Assembly: GCA_033557465.1 (NCBI GenBank)
Contig: CM066031.1
Span: 1,228,135,312 to 1,228,199,311, forward strand
DNA: 64,000 nucleotides
Source: Ichthyophis bannanicus
Lineage: Eukaryota > Chordata > Amphibia > Gymnophiona > Ichthyophiidae
Reading direction: 5' to 3'
The translations under genes and the position numbers were made by a program. The number at the start of each line of letters is the position of its first letter. The first letter of the stretch is position 1. A model generated the notes under the pieces. It had not been told where the DNA came from and did not search any database. It was given only the letters and a program-made list of their open reading frames with translations. Positions 40,436 through 52,589 of the stretch are shown here, piece by piece.

Positions 40436-41979
40436 GCATGAGTAACCTCTGATTCCTTGTGGTGGTCAAAAGGGTCATTGAACTTGGGTCCTCAGTGTGC
40501 CTTAAGCCACCCATACTGATGCCAACGAGTGCTTCTTCAATACATATGGGTTTTCAAAGGACCCCAGGTGGCCTCATGGAATCTAGCTGGTATCAGAGCC
40601 ATATTTCCCCTCAACTCCCCTTGTGCTAACAATGGTATTTTTGCTATGTGCAATATCTGGCATTGGCCCTGAATGTCTCATGTTGAAGCATTCAAGGAAT
40701 CAGCATTATGCAACTTGCCAGTAGTGAGACCCTTTCATTGGAGGTTTCTGTGCTTACTGCTGCTCCTGAAGTCATGAGACAGGCTCAGACACTCTTTGCC
40801 TGTAAGGGATTGTAACTGTGGCTGAATGGTTTAGAGCTGCTGCTCCTACAACTGGGTCAACTGCTTGGACAACCTCCCTGCCTGAGGGGACACTGCTTGC
40901 ACATGGCGCATGCCAGTGCCAGCCCTAGAGAGAAACTTAATTTTCAGCCACAGTAAGGCAGCAGGGAGCTCCTGGAGCTGTGTTGTAGAGACCATGCAGA
41001 TAGTGTTTGCTTCACACCAAAGGGCAACAGTTCAAAGCTAGCCAAATTTGAACAGCACTGCACATAGGGACCTTTGATCATCCCAAAGATCCTGCCTATA
41101 TTTGCAAATGGTCTCATATTGCTGATGTACAGCCCTGACAGCCATTAACCAGTGCCAAGTACAAGGACAGTGGCCCTATGAGCCACTAAAATTGTACTTT
41201 TTGATGACCGCAGTTCTACCAGATAAACCCCCCTTATAGCAGCACTGAACCCCTTTATGCATGTTGCCACAGATGCCCCCTGCATCTTAATTTTCCTCTT
41301 TGCAAGTCATTTTACAGGAGTTGTGCAGGCTCTGAGCAGAAGCAGGAGGTGACTCAATTAACTTCATGAGTGACCCAGCTGGAAGTCAAATGTGTGGACT
41401 TGATCTCTACAAATGTACAATTAGGAACATCACAGCACCACCAAGGAAAGAGAGAGAATATTGATAAACAAAAACCCAAACAAAAGGCATAAAGGCAAAG
41501 GAAGTTTGGTACTGTAGCTATACCCTGTTCAGGATGTAAAATTTTTCATTATTCAGTTGTTCTAAATGGTTGATTGGGAGACCAAGTTTCTGCCTTAGGA
41601 AATGGCTGCTTCTCCCTCCCCACCTGCCTTTTTACCTCTGGTACAGAATGGTTCTACAAGCTTATGGGCAGATGAAGGTCCACTCTACCCAAAAATAGTT
41701 CACCTTGACTCAACTTTAGCAAGTAGTGCTGAGCATAGCTATCTTCCAAGCGTTTGACTCTGGTTTGATTCCTCACTAATACAGATTCTTCCCAGGTGAC
41801 ATAATAGCTCCTTCTAGAAGAAAGATACCTTCCAACTCAAGGAGTGAAAAGAAAAGAGGCGGCACACCCCCTCTTCTCCATTGGATGTTTTAATAACTTT
41901 AATTGGAGACTAACAGACCAGACAATGGGGGGCAAGACTATGCTGACAACCACTTGCCATTCCATCATTGCTATGTCAG
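40436..41979. other. Unrecognised intronic DNA
   Basis: I see no gene and no recognised element. Composition is unremarkable. Confidence 0.45.
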
Positions 41980-44099
41980 AAGAGGGGCATAAGAGTCAAT
42001 GTGGTCCTGGATTTGTTGCTGGACAATCTTTTCTAGTATCTTGATCAGGAAGGGGAGGCTGGATATGGGTCTGTAGGAGCTGATATCCAAGGGGTCCAGT
42101 TTGTTGTTTTTTAGCAATGGTCTGATGGAAGTGTCTTTTAGGGGCTGTGGGAGAACACCTGTAGAATGTAGGTGTATTATTCTGGCAATAGTTGCACTTA
42201 GGTCAGCTCTTGCTTGCTTTATCCAGAATGCTGGGCATGGATCAGCTGGGGAAGTGGTGATATTAATTCCACAAATAATGATCTCTATTTGCTCAATAGA
42301 ATATGGGTAAAATGCATCAAGCGTGGGTATGAGTGTGTCACCTGTAGGGAGGTAGTACAAGAGAGGATTTACAGCTTCAGGCATTTGAGTGAGACCTTGT
42401 CAAATTCATCTTGCTCTGGAAGTGTGAGGCAAAGACATTTGGGCTGGGGGTATTCGTTGAAAGGTTCTTAGACGCGTCCTTTGTGAAGGTTTTGATTAGA
42501 CTGAAGAGCTCTTGGGGCTTGTTAAGAGAGTGCATAAGGGTGTTGGAATGGTATCACTTTCTTTTGTGATTGACTGCTCTGCGGTGCTCCTGTAGTTTGT
42601 TCAAGTAGGCCACATGGTCGAGGTCGTGCCTAGAATGTCACTAGCATCACTCAAGCTTTCTAAGATGTAATAATGATTCACACAGATCAGGAGTAAACCA
42701 TACGGCTGCATGGTTCTTAGTGGAGGGTGGTAGGAGTGATGCTTTAGCAAGTGTGGTGTTACATGTGTCTATTAGATTAACCAAGTCATTGTTATCTGAG
42801 CTAAGATTGTGAAGAGTGTCCTTGAGGAAAGTTTCTTTGTCGAAGTGTCTGAAACGGTGGAAGGCCGGAAGATTGGCTTTGGAGGGTGGTAGTTCTGAGT
42901 CTGTAGGTATGTGAAAGAGTATGGTGTTATGATCGGACCAGGGGACGGAGGATAAGCGGTGAGTCCTGCCTGCTTGGAGGGGGGGGAGAGCAAAGATGAG
43001 GTCCAGGGTGTTGCCTTTTGAGTGCATGGGTGAGTGTATTAGCTGATGATAATCCAGTGCTGTCATCACATCAAGGAAGGGCAGTAGAGTGCTTGGAAGG
43101 AAGTGATGGGAGATTGAAATCTTCTAGAAGCCAGAGTGGTTTGTGTTGGGTAATCCAGTTGCATGCTAGGTCAAGGATTGTGGCCAGCTCGTCAGTGCAC
43201 GAGGATGGTGATCAGTAGAAGAGACAAGCTGCTAGGAACTTGTTTAAAATCCAGATATAGTCAAGGTTGGTTGTGCTTTTGGCAAAATAACACTGGAAGT
43301 GGAGATTACTTTTGCAATTATGAGGATACTGCCACCTCTCCTGTATACTCTCAGGCAAATAAAGAAATTGTATCCAGGTATCCTAAGTTGGTTGGCGAGT
43401 ACCATGTCTGTGATGAAAAGCAAGTCCAGGTTCCGAAGATGAATGAAGTTAATAAGTGCAGGCCATTTATTGCGAATGGAACGAGCATTTATGAGCATGT
43501 AGTCCAGGTATTCTGGGCAAGGAGACTTGCGTCTGTGTAGGCAAAATAGTCACAACGAGAAAGAGAGAAACCCCACTGCATTGTGCTAGACTAATAGCGG
43601 AGTTAATGGTATTTTAATAAATTAAACTGTGCGCTATAGGAGAGCTCTTAAGCACTTGTAAGGCATACTTGATTGAACTGCAGCTGCATGCTGAACAACA
43701 GGGACAAGCTGAGGTCTTTGTGAAATGTGTAGAACAGGAGAGGTCTGCTGGTAGGTGGACCTGACGGGAGTGAGATCGGAAGCATGGTCCTTGAGTTAGC
43801 TGTTGCATTTAAAGTTACTGGGCTAGAAATCTGCAGCTATGTTAAGGTTAGTCTGCTCTTGCATAGCCACCTTCATTCCCTGCCAAAGGGCCTCCAGGCA
43901 TGGGTGCGCTTGAAGGTGCTTCTTTTTAAATGTCCAATGTTAGGCCCTGATTGACCGTGAGATGGAGAGTGGGAAGGGTTTCGGCCTCCCGCTCTTTTCT
44001 GATGCCGATTGGGGCTCTGGATCGGGAGGGTGGTTGCTGCCAGCTCCTGAAGGTGCTTCTTTTTAAATGTCCAGTGCTGGGCCCTGATTGGCCATCAGA
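41980..44099 (-). mobile_element. L2-like LINE, inverted 5' portion of a twin-primed insertion
   Basis: On the minus strand, reading right to left: 5' monomers (about 43900-44099), endonuclease (43498-43244: LINARSIRNKWPALINFIHL, DLLFITDMV; 43069-42647: LIHSPMHSKGNTLDLIFALP, VPWSDHNTILFHI), then the start of RT (42384-41980: PADPCPAFWIKQ, SIRPLLKNNKLDPLDISSYR, PISSLPFLIKILEKIVQQQI). It ends at the HIDSYAPL position. The plus-strand segment from 44100 begins at the same stretch of RT and runs to the 3' end, so the two are head-to-head parts of one element. Confidence 0.82.
43910..44099 (-). repeat. Tandem 5' monomers of the second L2-like element (period about 138 bp)
   Basis: The block GAAGGTGCTTCTTTTTAAAT...GCCCTGATTG occurs at about 43912 and again at about 44049. 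It looks like a diverged relative of the 149-bp monomers at 38889-39310 (TTCTTTTT and CTGATTG aligned with TCCTTTTG and CCGATTG). Confidence 0.55.
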
Positions 44100-45708
44100 C
44101 CCTTGCTAAAAAACAAAACAACAAACTGGACCCCTTTGACATCAGCTCCTACAGACCCATATCCAGCCTCCCCTTCCCGACCAAGATATTAGAAAAGATC
44201 GTCCAGCAACAAATCCAGGACCACATAGACTTCCATGCCCCTCTTGACCCACAACATGGGTTCCACCAGCATCATAGGGTTGAAACCCTTCTAGTGTCTC
44301 TCCTAGATGATAAGCAGTAAGGTTTCATCCTAATCTTCATGGACATTGCCTCTGCCTTTGATAAGGTCAGCCATAGTCTTCTACTTGACCGCTTACAGCA
44401 AAAAGATTTGGAATACAGCCCTCAACTGGTTTAGATCCTACTTGACGGATTGCCAGCACCAGGTACACATTGGAATGTAGATGTCAAACACTTTCCAGCA
44501 AACTCAAGGTGTCCCACAGGGCTTATCTCTCTCGGCCCTGCTATTCAACATCTATATACAACCGATCTGTGATATAATACAGTCCTTCAGTATCCTCTAC
44601 CATATTTATGCTGCTGACATCTTACTCTACACCCCTTTCTCCATAGACAGCCCTGACTTTTCCATCATTATTGAATGCTTCAATATGGTCTCCGATTGGC
44701 TCGCTACACACAACCTTATGGTTAACTGCAGGAAGACGGAAGTCTTTTTTATAACCAGAGACCAAACATTTACTCCACCAACTTCCCTGTGGGTGAGAGA
44801 TGTTGAGCTTATGACGAAGCAGCAAGTATGATATCTGGGAGTCACCTTGGACCAACGGCTGAGTATGGTGGCTCATTTACAAAACATCATCAAGGCAGCT
44901 TACCATAAAATAAGGACTCTCAATCACCTTCTCCCGCTCCTTGACCCCTAAGATTTTCACACAGTATTCCAAGTGCTCATCTTCCCTTACTTTGACTACG
45001 CCAATATTTTCTGCGGCCTTCCTAAACACACTCTCCAACCTCTACAATTGGCCATGAACACAGCTGCCCGCACACTCTAGGGTGTGCCCAGATTCAAACA
45101 CATCTCGTCCATCTTGATGCAGCTACACTGGCTACCTATAACAAGCCATCTGATCAACAAAGCCCTTCTAGTCACATCAAGATTCTTCACGACTTGTCTG
45201 CGACCTCACTGGCAGCAATCCTACAATGCACCCCAGACAACAGAATGAGGAGGTTGAGTATGGCAAATACTCTGATTACCCCTTCATTGATAAGGACATG
45301 CACCCAGTCCACCAAGAATCGTGCCTTTTTCCTTATATGCACCAACTCTTTGGAACGCCCTACCTGCCTCAATCCAAGCCATCACTGATCAGTCAACCTT
45401 TAGAAAGGCCTTAAAGACTCATCTGTTCCAACTAATTTATGACCACATATCTTAAAATAAGGGCTTGCATAGTGGCAGTCACCTCTCACCTGTGTAACCA
45501 TAAGACTCTGTTTAACAGAGAACAATTAGTTCTTCCTTCTCTCCCTAATTCCCATGCCCCCCCCCCTAGTTCATTTCCCCCATCACTTCCAAGTTCATGT
45601 CCCTGTTTATTGTTTACTTAGCTGCTTGTTCTGTTTAATACCTGTTCTTTAAAATTAGGTTCTATGTAAAATACCTGTTCTATGTAAAGTTGGTTTTACT
45701 GTTTCATG
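44100..45708 (+). pseudogene. L2-like LINE, sense 3' portion (reverse transcriptase)
   Basis: It starts at the LLKNNKLDP position and runs to the 3' end. Blocks: 'LVSLLDDKQ' with stops, VLIFMDIASAFDKVSHSLLL-like sequence near 44330 (motif A), GVPQGLSLSALLFNIYIQPI (44481-44831), and YAADILLYTPFSIDSPDF. The YADD box reads YAAD, losing the first catalytic Asp of that box. After several frame changes the C terminus (NRAFFLICTNSLERP) and a 3' UTR follow. The end of the 3' UTR, with a CTAT-repeat tail, continues at 47963 after hAT copy 2. Confidence 0.82.
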
Positions 45709-45716
45709 TTCTATGT
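45709..45716. repeat. Target-site duplication, left copy, of hAT copy 2
   Basis: ttctatgt, repeated exactly at 47955-47962. Confidence 0.9.
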
Positions 45717-45849
45717 CAGCGATGGCGAACCTATGGCACGCGTGCCAGCTGTGGCACGCGAAGGCCTTGCAGCTGGCACGCGTGAAGGTCCGCAGAAAAA
45801 GAAAAAGCGGGCTCTGGCTGCTGACGCGGCAGCATGCAGTGTCCCGCGG

Positions 45850-46090
45850 GGCCCCCTCCGCTCGCTAAGCCCCTCTGCAAGGGCTTTCAGATTCGCGAGG
45901 GAGACAGCGTCTCCCTCGCGTCTCTGTTAAGCCCGCAGGGGCTAATGGGAAATTTCCCATCAGCCCCTTTAGACGCGAGGGACTGATGGGAAATTTCCCA
46001 TTAGCCCCTGCGGGCTTAACAGAGACGCGAGGGAGACGCTCTCCCTCGCGAATCTGAAAGCCCTTGCAGAGGGGCTTAGCGGGCGGAGGG
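45850..46090. repeat. Palindrome carrying two GGGAAATTTCCC sites
   Basis: Arms such as GGGCTTTCAGATTCGCGAGG and GCCCGCAGGGGCTAATGGGA pair with their complements further right, centred near 45973. GGGAAATTTCCC occurs at 45947-45958 and 45988-45999. Confidence 0.88.
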
Positions 46091-46174
46091 GGCCCCACGG
46101 GACATTGCATTCTGCCGCTGCCGCGGCAGAAGCCATAGCCAGCTGCTTTTTTTCTTTTTTTTAAATTTGCCATG

Positions 46175-46870
46175 GGGGGTGGGTTAGGACTGCTAATGGG
46201 CTAGGGGGGGGTTAGGACTGCTAATGGGCTAGGGGGGGTTAGGACTGCTAATGGGCTGGGGGGGTAGGACTGCTAATGGGCTGTGGGCTGATGGGGGCTG
46301 TCTGGAAATGGGGTGATGGGGGGTTAGGACTGCTAATGGGCTAGAGAGGGGGGTTAGGACTGAAAATTGGCTAGGGGTGGTTAGGACTGATAATGGGGAG
46401 GGGTTAGGACTTGAGGTGGGCTGTTGGGTGGGGTTAGGACTGGAAATGGGCTGATGGGGGGTTAACACTGGAGGTGGTCTGATGGGGTTAGGACTGGTAA
46501 TGGGCTATGGGGGGGTTTAGGACTGATAATGGGCTATGGGGGGCTGGGACAAGAAATGGGCTGATGGGGAGGGGTTAGGACTAGAGGTGGGCTGATGGGG
46601 TTAGGACTGGTAATGGACTGTGGGCTGATGGGGGGGTTAGGACTGGCAATGGGCTATGGGGGGCTGACTGGAAGTGGGCTGATGGGGGGTTAGGACTGGT
46701 AATGGGTTATAGGGGGGGGCTTAAACTGAAAATGGGGTGATGGGGGGTTAGGACTGGAAGTGGGTTGATGAGGGGGGGATAGGACTGGTATTGGGTTGGG
46801 GGGTTGCTAGGACTGGAAATGGGTTGGGGGGCTGCTAGGACTGGAAATGGGCTGATGCAGGGACTAGAAG
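46175..46870. repeat. G-rich minisatellite in hAT copy 2
   Basis: About 25 irregular units of roughly 27-32 bp ('gggctgatggggggttaggactgg' type). Runs of three or more G occur in nearly every unit, so G-quadruplex formation is possible. Confidence 0.85.
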
Positions 46871-47954
46871 GGAATGGATGCTGGGTGAGGCTGGAACTAG
46901 AAGGGAGCTGGTGTTGGGGGAGGATTAGAATGGGATGGGGCTGGGAGAGTAAAATGGAGAGGGGAAAAATATTTTGTGTGGGAGGGATAAAAAATCTACA
47001 ATTGGCCGGGTATTGGGAGAGTAAGTGGGGATTGAGGATGGAGGGGTAAATTTTGAGTAGATGAAATAGGAATGAGGAAAGAGCAAAAGGAGAAAGATTA
47101 GTATGTTAAAGCAGATGTAGAGAGAGAATGGAAAAAAAACCCAAGAAGACAGAAGAAAGGACAAATGGACAGCAGATGGAGAGTTAGCAGAAGACACGAA
47201 GAAACCAGAAGAAAGTGGCTGGAACAATTGCAACTGAAAAAAAAATGCACAAAAGGTAGAAAAATATCTCTTTATTTTGAATTTATTAATTGGAATATGT
47301 CAGCTCTGGGAAATGTGCATCATTAATTTTTGCGCTTTGTTTAGTACAAGAGGAAATTAATATATAGTTTTATTTCTACAGTGTTGTTGTATATTCCAAG
47401 TTTGGCTTTTGGGGTTCCCAGTTTAATTATTGTCTTCCTGTTTCTAAATTGTGATTCCTTGTTTGGTAATGGTCTGTTCTGCATGTGTAACTGAGCTGAG
47501 GTATTCTGTTTATATAATTCCTATTTGACATTGCCACTTGTTCTTTCCCCAGTAGGTCATGTATTGTTGTTCTCTGAGATGTATTGGTTTAATATTTGCA
47601 GTGTTGCCTTTTGATAGGTAGAGTATGGTGCTTTGTGAGTCCTGGTAGTGCTGTTAGGATACGGCGGGTTTGCTATGGGTTCTAAATGGGCAGCGTTTGT
47701 AGTACTTCCTAATGTGCCTGGCGGTTGGTACTGGATTATAGTAATGTAGAAACCTTTTAGTCTTTCTTTATCCATATACTCATTAAGAGGCATGTTTACT
47801 AAAAGTTAGTGTATGGTAACATTATGCAAATATTTATGCAAATGAAGCACCTTATGCAAATGGAGCTTTAATTGACGTGCTGGCACTTTGAGGAAATTCT
47901 TTGGTTTTGTGCGGCAGTTTGGGCACTCGGGCTCAAAAAGGTTAGCCATCACTG

Positions 47955-47985
47955 TTCTATGTAAACCGTGCTATCTATCTATCTA
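47955..47985 (+). mobile_element. End of the L2-like 3' tail after hAT copy 2
   Basis: The right hAT duplication (47955-47962) is followed by 'aaaccgtg' and a CTAT microsatellite that forms the L2-like 3' tail. Confidence 0.7.
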
Positions 47986-48007
47986 GCCTTGGACACGTCT
48001 CCCCCTG

Positions 48008-48850
48008 GTGTCCCAGTGCAATTCTCCTCCAGAGGACATGGCCTTCCATGACTTTGTCAAAGATATGGCCAGAGCCCCCTCGGTGAAAACCGAGGCAGAG
48101 GAAAATTCACGCACCGAAGACCTGGAGATTCTCCAGTACGAGTCTCCACCCAAGGAAGCTCAAAGTGCCCGTGCAGCCAATCCTCAACCGGCTACTGCTC
48201 AGAATGTGGGAGATGCTGACATTGGGTGCGGTGGTGAGCCAGTGCCTTGACTTTCCCCAAGTACCACATCCAGAAGGGTCCAGGGTTCCACAAAGCCCAG
48301 CTTCCACATAACTCCTTGGTCATCGAGTCAACCATGCAGAAACGTAAGAGTCAGAAGACCCATTCCTCTGTTCCCCTGGAAGGGACGCTAGAGCCTGGGA
48401 CCCTAGAGCCCTCGACGCCCTCAGGCGCAAGAGTTATGAGGGCTCGATGCTGGGTTGCTGGATCCAAGCCTATGAATTGTATGTGAAGGCCCAAACCCAG
48501 GAGTTGTCCCGGTTTTCAGCAGGGCTCGTCGGGGAACCACTCCAGCAGTTCCGATCTCTGACCTCTGGGATCAAGGACTCCAGGAGAGGAACTTACCTGG
48601 GCGGTTGGCATCGGTGCCCAGCGTCAAGCCTGACTACAGTCTTCTGATCTCAAGCAATGGGTCCAAGATAAGCTGCTCGACATCCCCTGCACTGGGGAGA
48701 ACCTGTTCGGCAAGCTTATGGCCGACAAGGCAGCTGAGATTGAGGTTGACGTGGTGACTTGCCAGAGGCTCTCTAAAGACCTCATCCTTTACCTGTAAGA
48801 AACCATCAGGGAAAAGACCCCTGTTCCTGAAGAAAAAGGGGCCCTTTCAA
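48008..48850 (+). pseudogene. DIRS copy 2 gag-like region
   Basis: Frames hold MAFHDFVKDMARAPSVKTEA and EDLEILQYESPPKEA, parallel to DFIHDMAKGLS and KELEILQYPKAPKEA in copy 1 (8345-8470). Further on, the WVQDKLLDIPCTGENLFGK block appears near 48660. Three or more frame changes. Confidence 0.7.
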
Positions 48851-49229
48851 TAGTCCCCACTACCAGCCCTTCTTGGGCCAGCAGCAGGTTTCTCACCCTA
48901 AAAGACAAGGACATGGAGCTCAGAAGCCAAAGGCACAGAAGCCCCAGGCCCTAGTTCCCGCCCAACCTGGGGGGAACTTTTAACTCCCAGGACAGGGCCT
49001 TCCCTCCCCTGGGAGATCGTCACCAGCCCACAAGGGGTCATCTGGAGCTCTTCGCTCACAGGTGGGCCAGTGTCACCTCGGACCAGTGTGTACTGCAGGT
49101 GGTAAGGGAGGGGTAACTCCTCCACCTACAGCAGGTACCACCCAGGTTCTTCCCAGGAGAGCCGGTGCGACCTCTGCTTCACCAGACCCTTCTGTTCTCA
49201 GAGCTCACAGGTCTGCTCAGGGACAGCGC

Positions 49230-49963
49230 AGGAGAGCCTGTACCCAAGCACCTATGTGGAAAAGGTTTCTACTCCAGATACTTTCTTGTCCCAAACAGAA
49301 CTGGGGTCTTCAGGCCCATATTAGACCTGAGAAACAAGTTTCTGGTGTGGGAGAAGTTCAGATGCTCTCCCTTGGAACTCTGCTGCCTTACCTCCACCAG
49401 AGAGATTGGCTGTGTTCCTTGGACCTAAAGGATGCATACACTCACATCCTGATCCATGCCTCCCATAGGCAGTACCTACGGTTTGTGGTGGGAGGAGGGC
49501 GCTACCAGTACTGGGTGCTAACTTCGGCCTGGCCTCCTCGCCAAGGATCTTTTCCAAATGCCTGGTGGTGGTAGCCACCCACCTGCGCCTACAAGGGACT
49601 TTCATCTTCCCCTACCTAGACAACTGGCTAATCAGGGGTGATATGGCCTCGGAGGTCAATCAGGCCTCAGAACGTGCAACCTTCCTTCTGCAACACCCGG
49701 GGTTCATCGTCAATTACCCCAAATCCCATCCCTCTCCAGCCCAAAGCCTGGAGTTCATAGGTGCTCAATTGGACACATTACAGGTCAAGGCCGTCTTCCC
49801 AAGAGAGAGGGCAGAACACCTCAGGCAACTGGCAGGAGAGATACAACGCTGCCAGTCAGTGCTGATTCATCTCCGCCTCTGCCTGCTGGGCCATATGGTC
49901 TTGACGGTCCATCACACCCTCGGCCTGCTTGCACATGCGGACGGCCCAGTCCACTGCACGTAG
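49230..49963 (+). pseudogene. DIRS copy 2 reverse transcriptase
   Basis: Blocks GVFRPILDLRNKFLV, then DWLCSLDLKDAYTHILIHA, then FIFPYLDNWLIRG and SLEFIGAQLDTLQVKAVFP occur in three successive frames. The catalytic box reads YLDN instead of YLDD, so the second Asp is lost. Confidence 0.82.
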
Positions 49964-50037
49964 TGAACTCAAGCCATGGGCAGGTTATGGTCAGGGTTAC
50001 TCACCAACTGGCAGAGTCCCTCATCTAGTGGCAAAAC

Positions 50038-50514
50038 TTGTGCCACCTCCAGGCAGAAATGCCCTTCCAGGCACCTGTGCCTCAGAGGACCCTAACAACT
50101 GATGCCTCCCTTCTAGGTTGCGGGGTGCATTGTGGGGACCACCGCACACAGGGTAGCTGGTCTCAGGAGGAGTCATTCTTACAGATCATTCTCTTGATGC
50201 TCAGGGAAATCTTTTTGGCCTTACAAGCGTTCCACCACCGCCTGCGACACCAGCCCATGCTGATCCAGACAGACAACTAGGTCACCATGTTTTATATCAA
50301 CAAGCAAGGGGGCATGGGATCGTACTCCCTCTGCCACGAGGCGGTGGCCCCCCTCTCCTTTACAACACGTAACAGCATGCTCTTGCGAGTGGTGTACCTC
50401 ACAGGTCAGGACAACTGCCTAGCGGACAGGTTGAGCAGAGTCCTTTGTCCACATGAGTGGTGCTTGAACCCCAGGGTGACGAACAACTCTTCCACCTCTG
50501 GGGCAGGCCCGTGA
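50038..50514 (+). pseudogene. DIRS copy 2 RNase H
   Basis: LTTDASLLGCGVHCGDHRTQ and IQTDN mark the catalytic Asp positions; the frame has an in-frame TAG at 50278 and continues with VTMFYINKQGGMGSYSLC and VVYLTGQDNCLADRLSRVL. It closely parallels the copy 1 region at 10440-10556 plus 18828-19040. Confidence 0.78.
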
Positions 50515-50865
50515 TGGACTTATTTGCCTCCCTGGACAACACGTAGCTGCCCCGCTTCTGCTCGCATCAGCCACATCCGGAGAGAGTGGCAGCATATGCC
50601 TTCCTGATTTCATAGTCCAAGGGCCTACTCTGTGCATTTCCACTGACCTCTCCCCCCTCCCCAGTCGCTAGGACCCTCTTCAAGGTCCAGAGTGAGAGGG
50701 CATCAGTTGTACTGATTTCCTCCAGGTGGCCCAGATAACCTTGGTTCCCTCTGTTGCTTTCCCTGTTGGTGACACTCCCAGTCCCACTGGCTGAGCCCCG
50801 GATCTCTTTTCCCAGGAGGTTGGCTCCCTCCTGCACCCCAATCTAGGGTCGCTAACGCTAACAGT

Positions 50866-52414
50866 ATGGCTGCTGAAAGGGTAGTGTTGGCCCCTTTCAG
50901 TCTTCCAGGAGAAGTCGAGGATATCCTACTGGCCTCCCGAAAATCCTCCACCAGACAGGCTTATGCCTTTAAGTGGAGAAGGTTCTCTGCCTGGTGTGCA
51001 GAAAGGGAGGGGAACCCCTTCTCCTGCCAAACAACACCCCTCAATAGGGATAGAAGGTCAGTATCACTCAATTCTCTGTTAGTCCCTAAATCAATAACAC
51101 AATACACCAAAACTACTACTGACAGGGCTTTCTTTTTCTGTGCACCAAGGTGTTGGAACAGCCTTCCTCAAAACATCCGATCAATACCAGACCTTTTTCA
51201 GTTTCAAAAAGCTTTGAAACACTACCTCTTCCTCTTGTCTTATCCATTAAACAATCCAGATAACACAACCTACCCACAGACCTTCCAAACATACAAATTC
51301 AATACAGACACCCCACAGACCTCCCATACACAATACTGAAGCCAGGATGAGATCATGTCTGTTATATTAATTAATTGCCCTGTTATCCGAGTTGTATTTC
51401 CTGTTTTTTCTGTAAACACAAAGTACCGCTGAATTGTGTAACTCCTTGTTTATTGTAAACCGCGCTGATGCTGAATAGTGCGGTATATAAGAGACTATAA
51501 ATAAATAAATAAATAAAATAATGTGCAACTAGTACGCCAGAACCTACTGCATCTGTCACACTTCTGAATGAAATCTAACTCTGTGAGGGGTACATCTGAG
51601 CGCCATAGCTGCCCACTACCACCCTATTGAGGGAAAACTCCTCTCAAGCCAGCCTCTGGTCTTCATGTTCCTCTGGGGCCTCCTATTATCCAAGCCCACT
51701 CTCTGCCCTCCAGCAGCAGAGTAGGACCTCAACGTGGTGCGCTCCTAGCTCACCAAACCGCCATTTGAGCCCCTAGCCACTTGCCACCTGCGATACCTGT
51801 CTTGGAAAGTGGCCTTTCTGGTGGCCCTTACATCCACTTGAAGAGTGAGTGAACTCCAGGCCCTGGTAGCGGATCCACCATATACAAGGTTCTATAAGAA
51901 CACGGTAGTGCTCCACGCACACCCCAAATTACTCCTGAAGGTGGTATTTTCTTTCCACCTCATACAAGAGGTGGTCCTCCCCACTTTCTTCCTGTGGCCT
52001 CACACCGGCAGGGAGGAACTAGTACTTTATACACCGGATTGCAAATGGGCCCTGTCCTTCTACCTACAGCGTGCTTGGGCCCATCACAAAGCTCCTCAGC
52101 TTTTCGTGTCTTATGACCCCAGTAGACTAGGGCTCCCCATGACTAAGCGAACTCTGTCCACTTGGGTCGCGGACTGTATTGTCCTCGCCTATGAGCGAAC
52201 TGACCTCTCCCTTGAGCACCAGATCACAGTGCATCGTGTGAGGGTAATGGCCACATCAGGGGCCAATCTCTGCTTAGTCCTGGTGACTGAGATCTGCAAG
52301 GCCGCCACATGGTTTTCAATTCATACGTTTGCAGCTCACTACTACCTGGCGAACGAGTCCCATAGGGACAGTGTCTTTGACCAGGCAGTACTCTGTAATA
52401 ATTTCGGGATGTAG
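50866..52414 (+). pseudogene. DIRS copy 2 tyrosine recombinase, interrupted by an L2-like 3' end
   Basis: The N-terminal part reads ILLASRKSSTRQAYAFKWRR and FSAWCAEREGNPF (50866 to about 51020). After the L2-like insertion the sequence resumes at about 51522 and reaches an open frame at 51845-52414: ELQALVADPPYTRFY, TPDCKWALSFYLQRAW, SRLGLPMTKRTLSTWVADC, HQITVHRVRVMATSGANL, ICKAATWFSIHTFAAHYYL and DSVFDQAVL. The His-x-x-Arg, Trp and Tyr catalytic positions are present. Frames upstream of 51845 are broken. Confidence 0.82.
51021..51521 (+). mobile_element. L2-like LINE 3' end inserted in DIRS copy 2
   Basis: The fragment encodes RRSVSLNSLLVPKSITQYTK and RAFFFCAPRCWNSLPQNIRS, the C terminus of an L2-like RT. 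The 3' UTR carries 'gtaaaccgcgctgatgctg' and (AAAT)n (about 51446-51520). It is 5'-truncated. No target duplication was identified. Confidence 0.8.
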
Positions 52415-52589
52415 GCAATTCCTGCCCTCCAACCCTTCTGTGTTCAGGCTACCAGAGTGATAGTGTTGCTGGATGCTAGGGTCTTGCAGAGTTTCTCAGT
52501 GGGGACTCACCTTCTGCAACTTATGGCTACCCAATTGGTTGCCATTGATGCTGTCGTGGTTTGGTCCTCTGCAGCCTGGAGCTAGGGAG

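Larger units (their letters stand above)
45717..47954. mobile_element. Non-autonomous hAT transposon, copy 2, with palindrome and G-rich minisatellite
   Basis: The ends are CAGCGATGGCGAACC and the complement of CAGTGATGGCTAACC, flanked by the 8-bp duplication ttctatgt. Length is 2,238 bp and no transposase frame is present. Content: CACGCGTGCCAGC-rich end, palindrome (about 45850-46090), G-rich minisatellite (46175-46870), A/G-rich segment (46870-47270), and a 3' core (47290-47860) shared with hAT copy 1 at 16630-17190. The ends differ from those of copy 1, although the core is clearly the same. Confidence 0.88.

Noticed and set aside
46229..46468. Ser/Pro-repeat open frame on the minus strand in hAT copy 2
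   Set aside because: It is the translation of the minisatellite; repeat periodicity explains the open frame.
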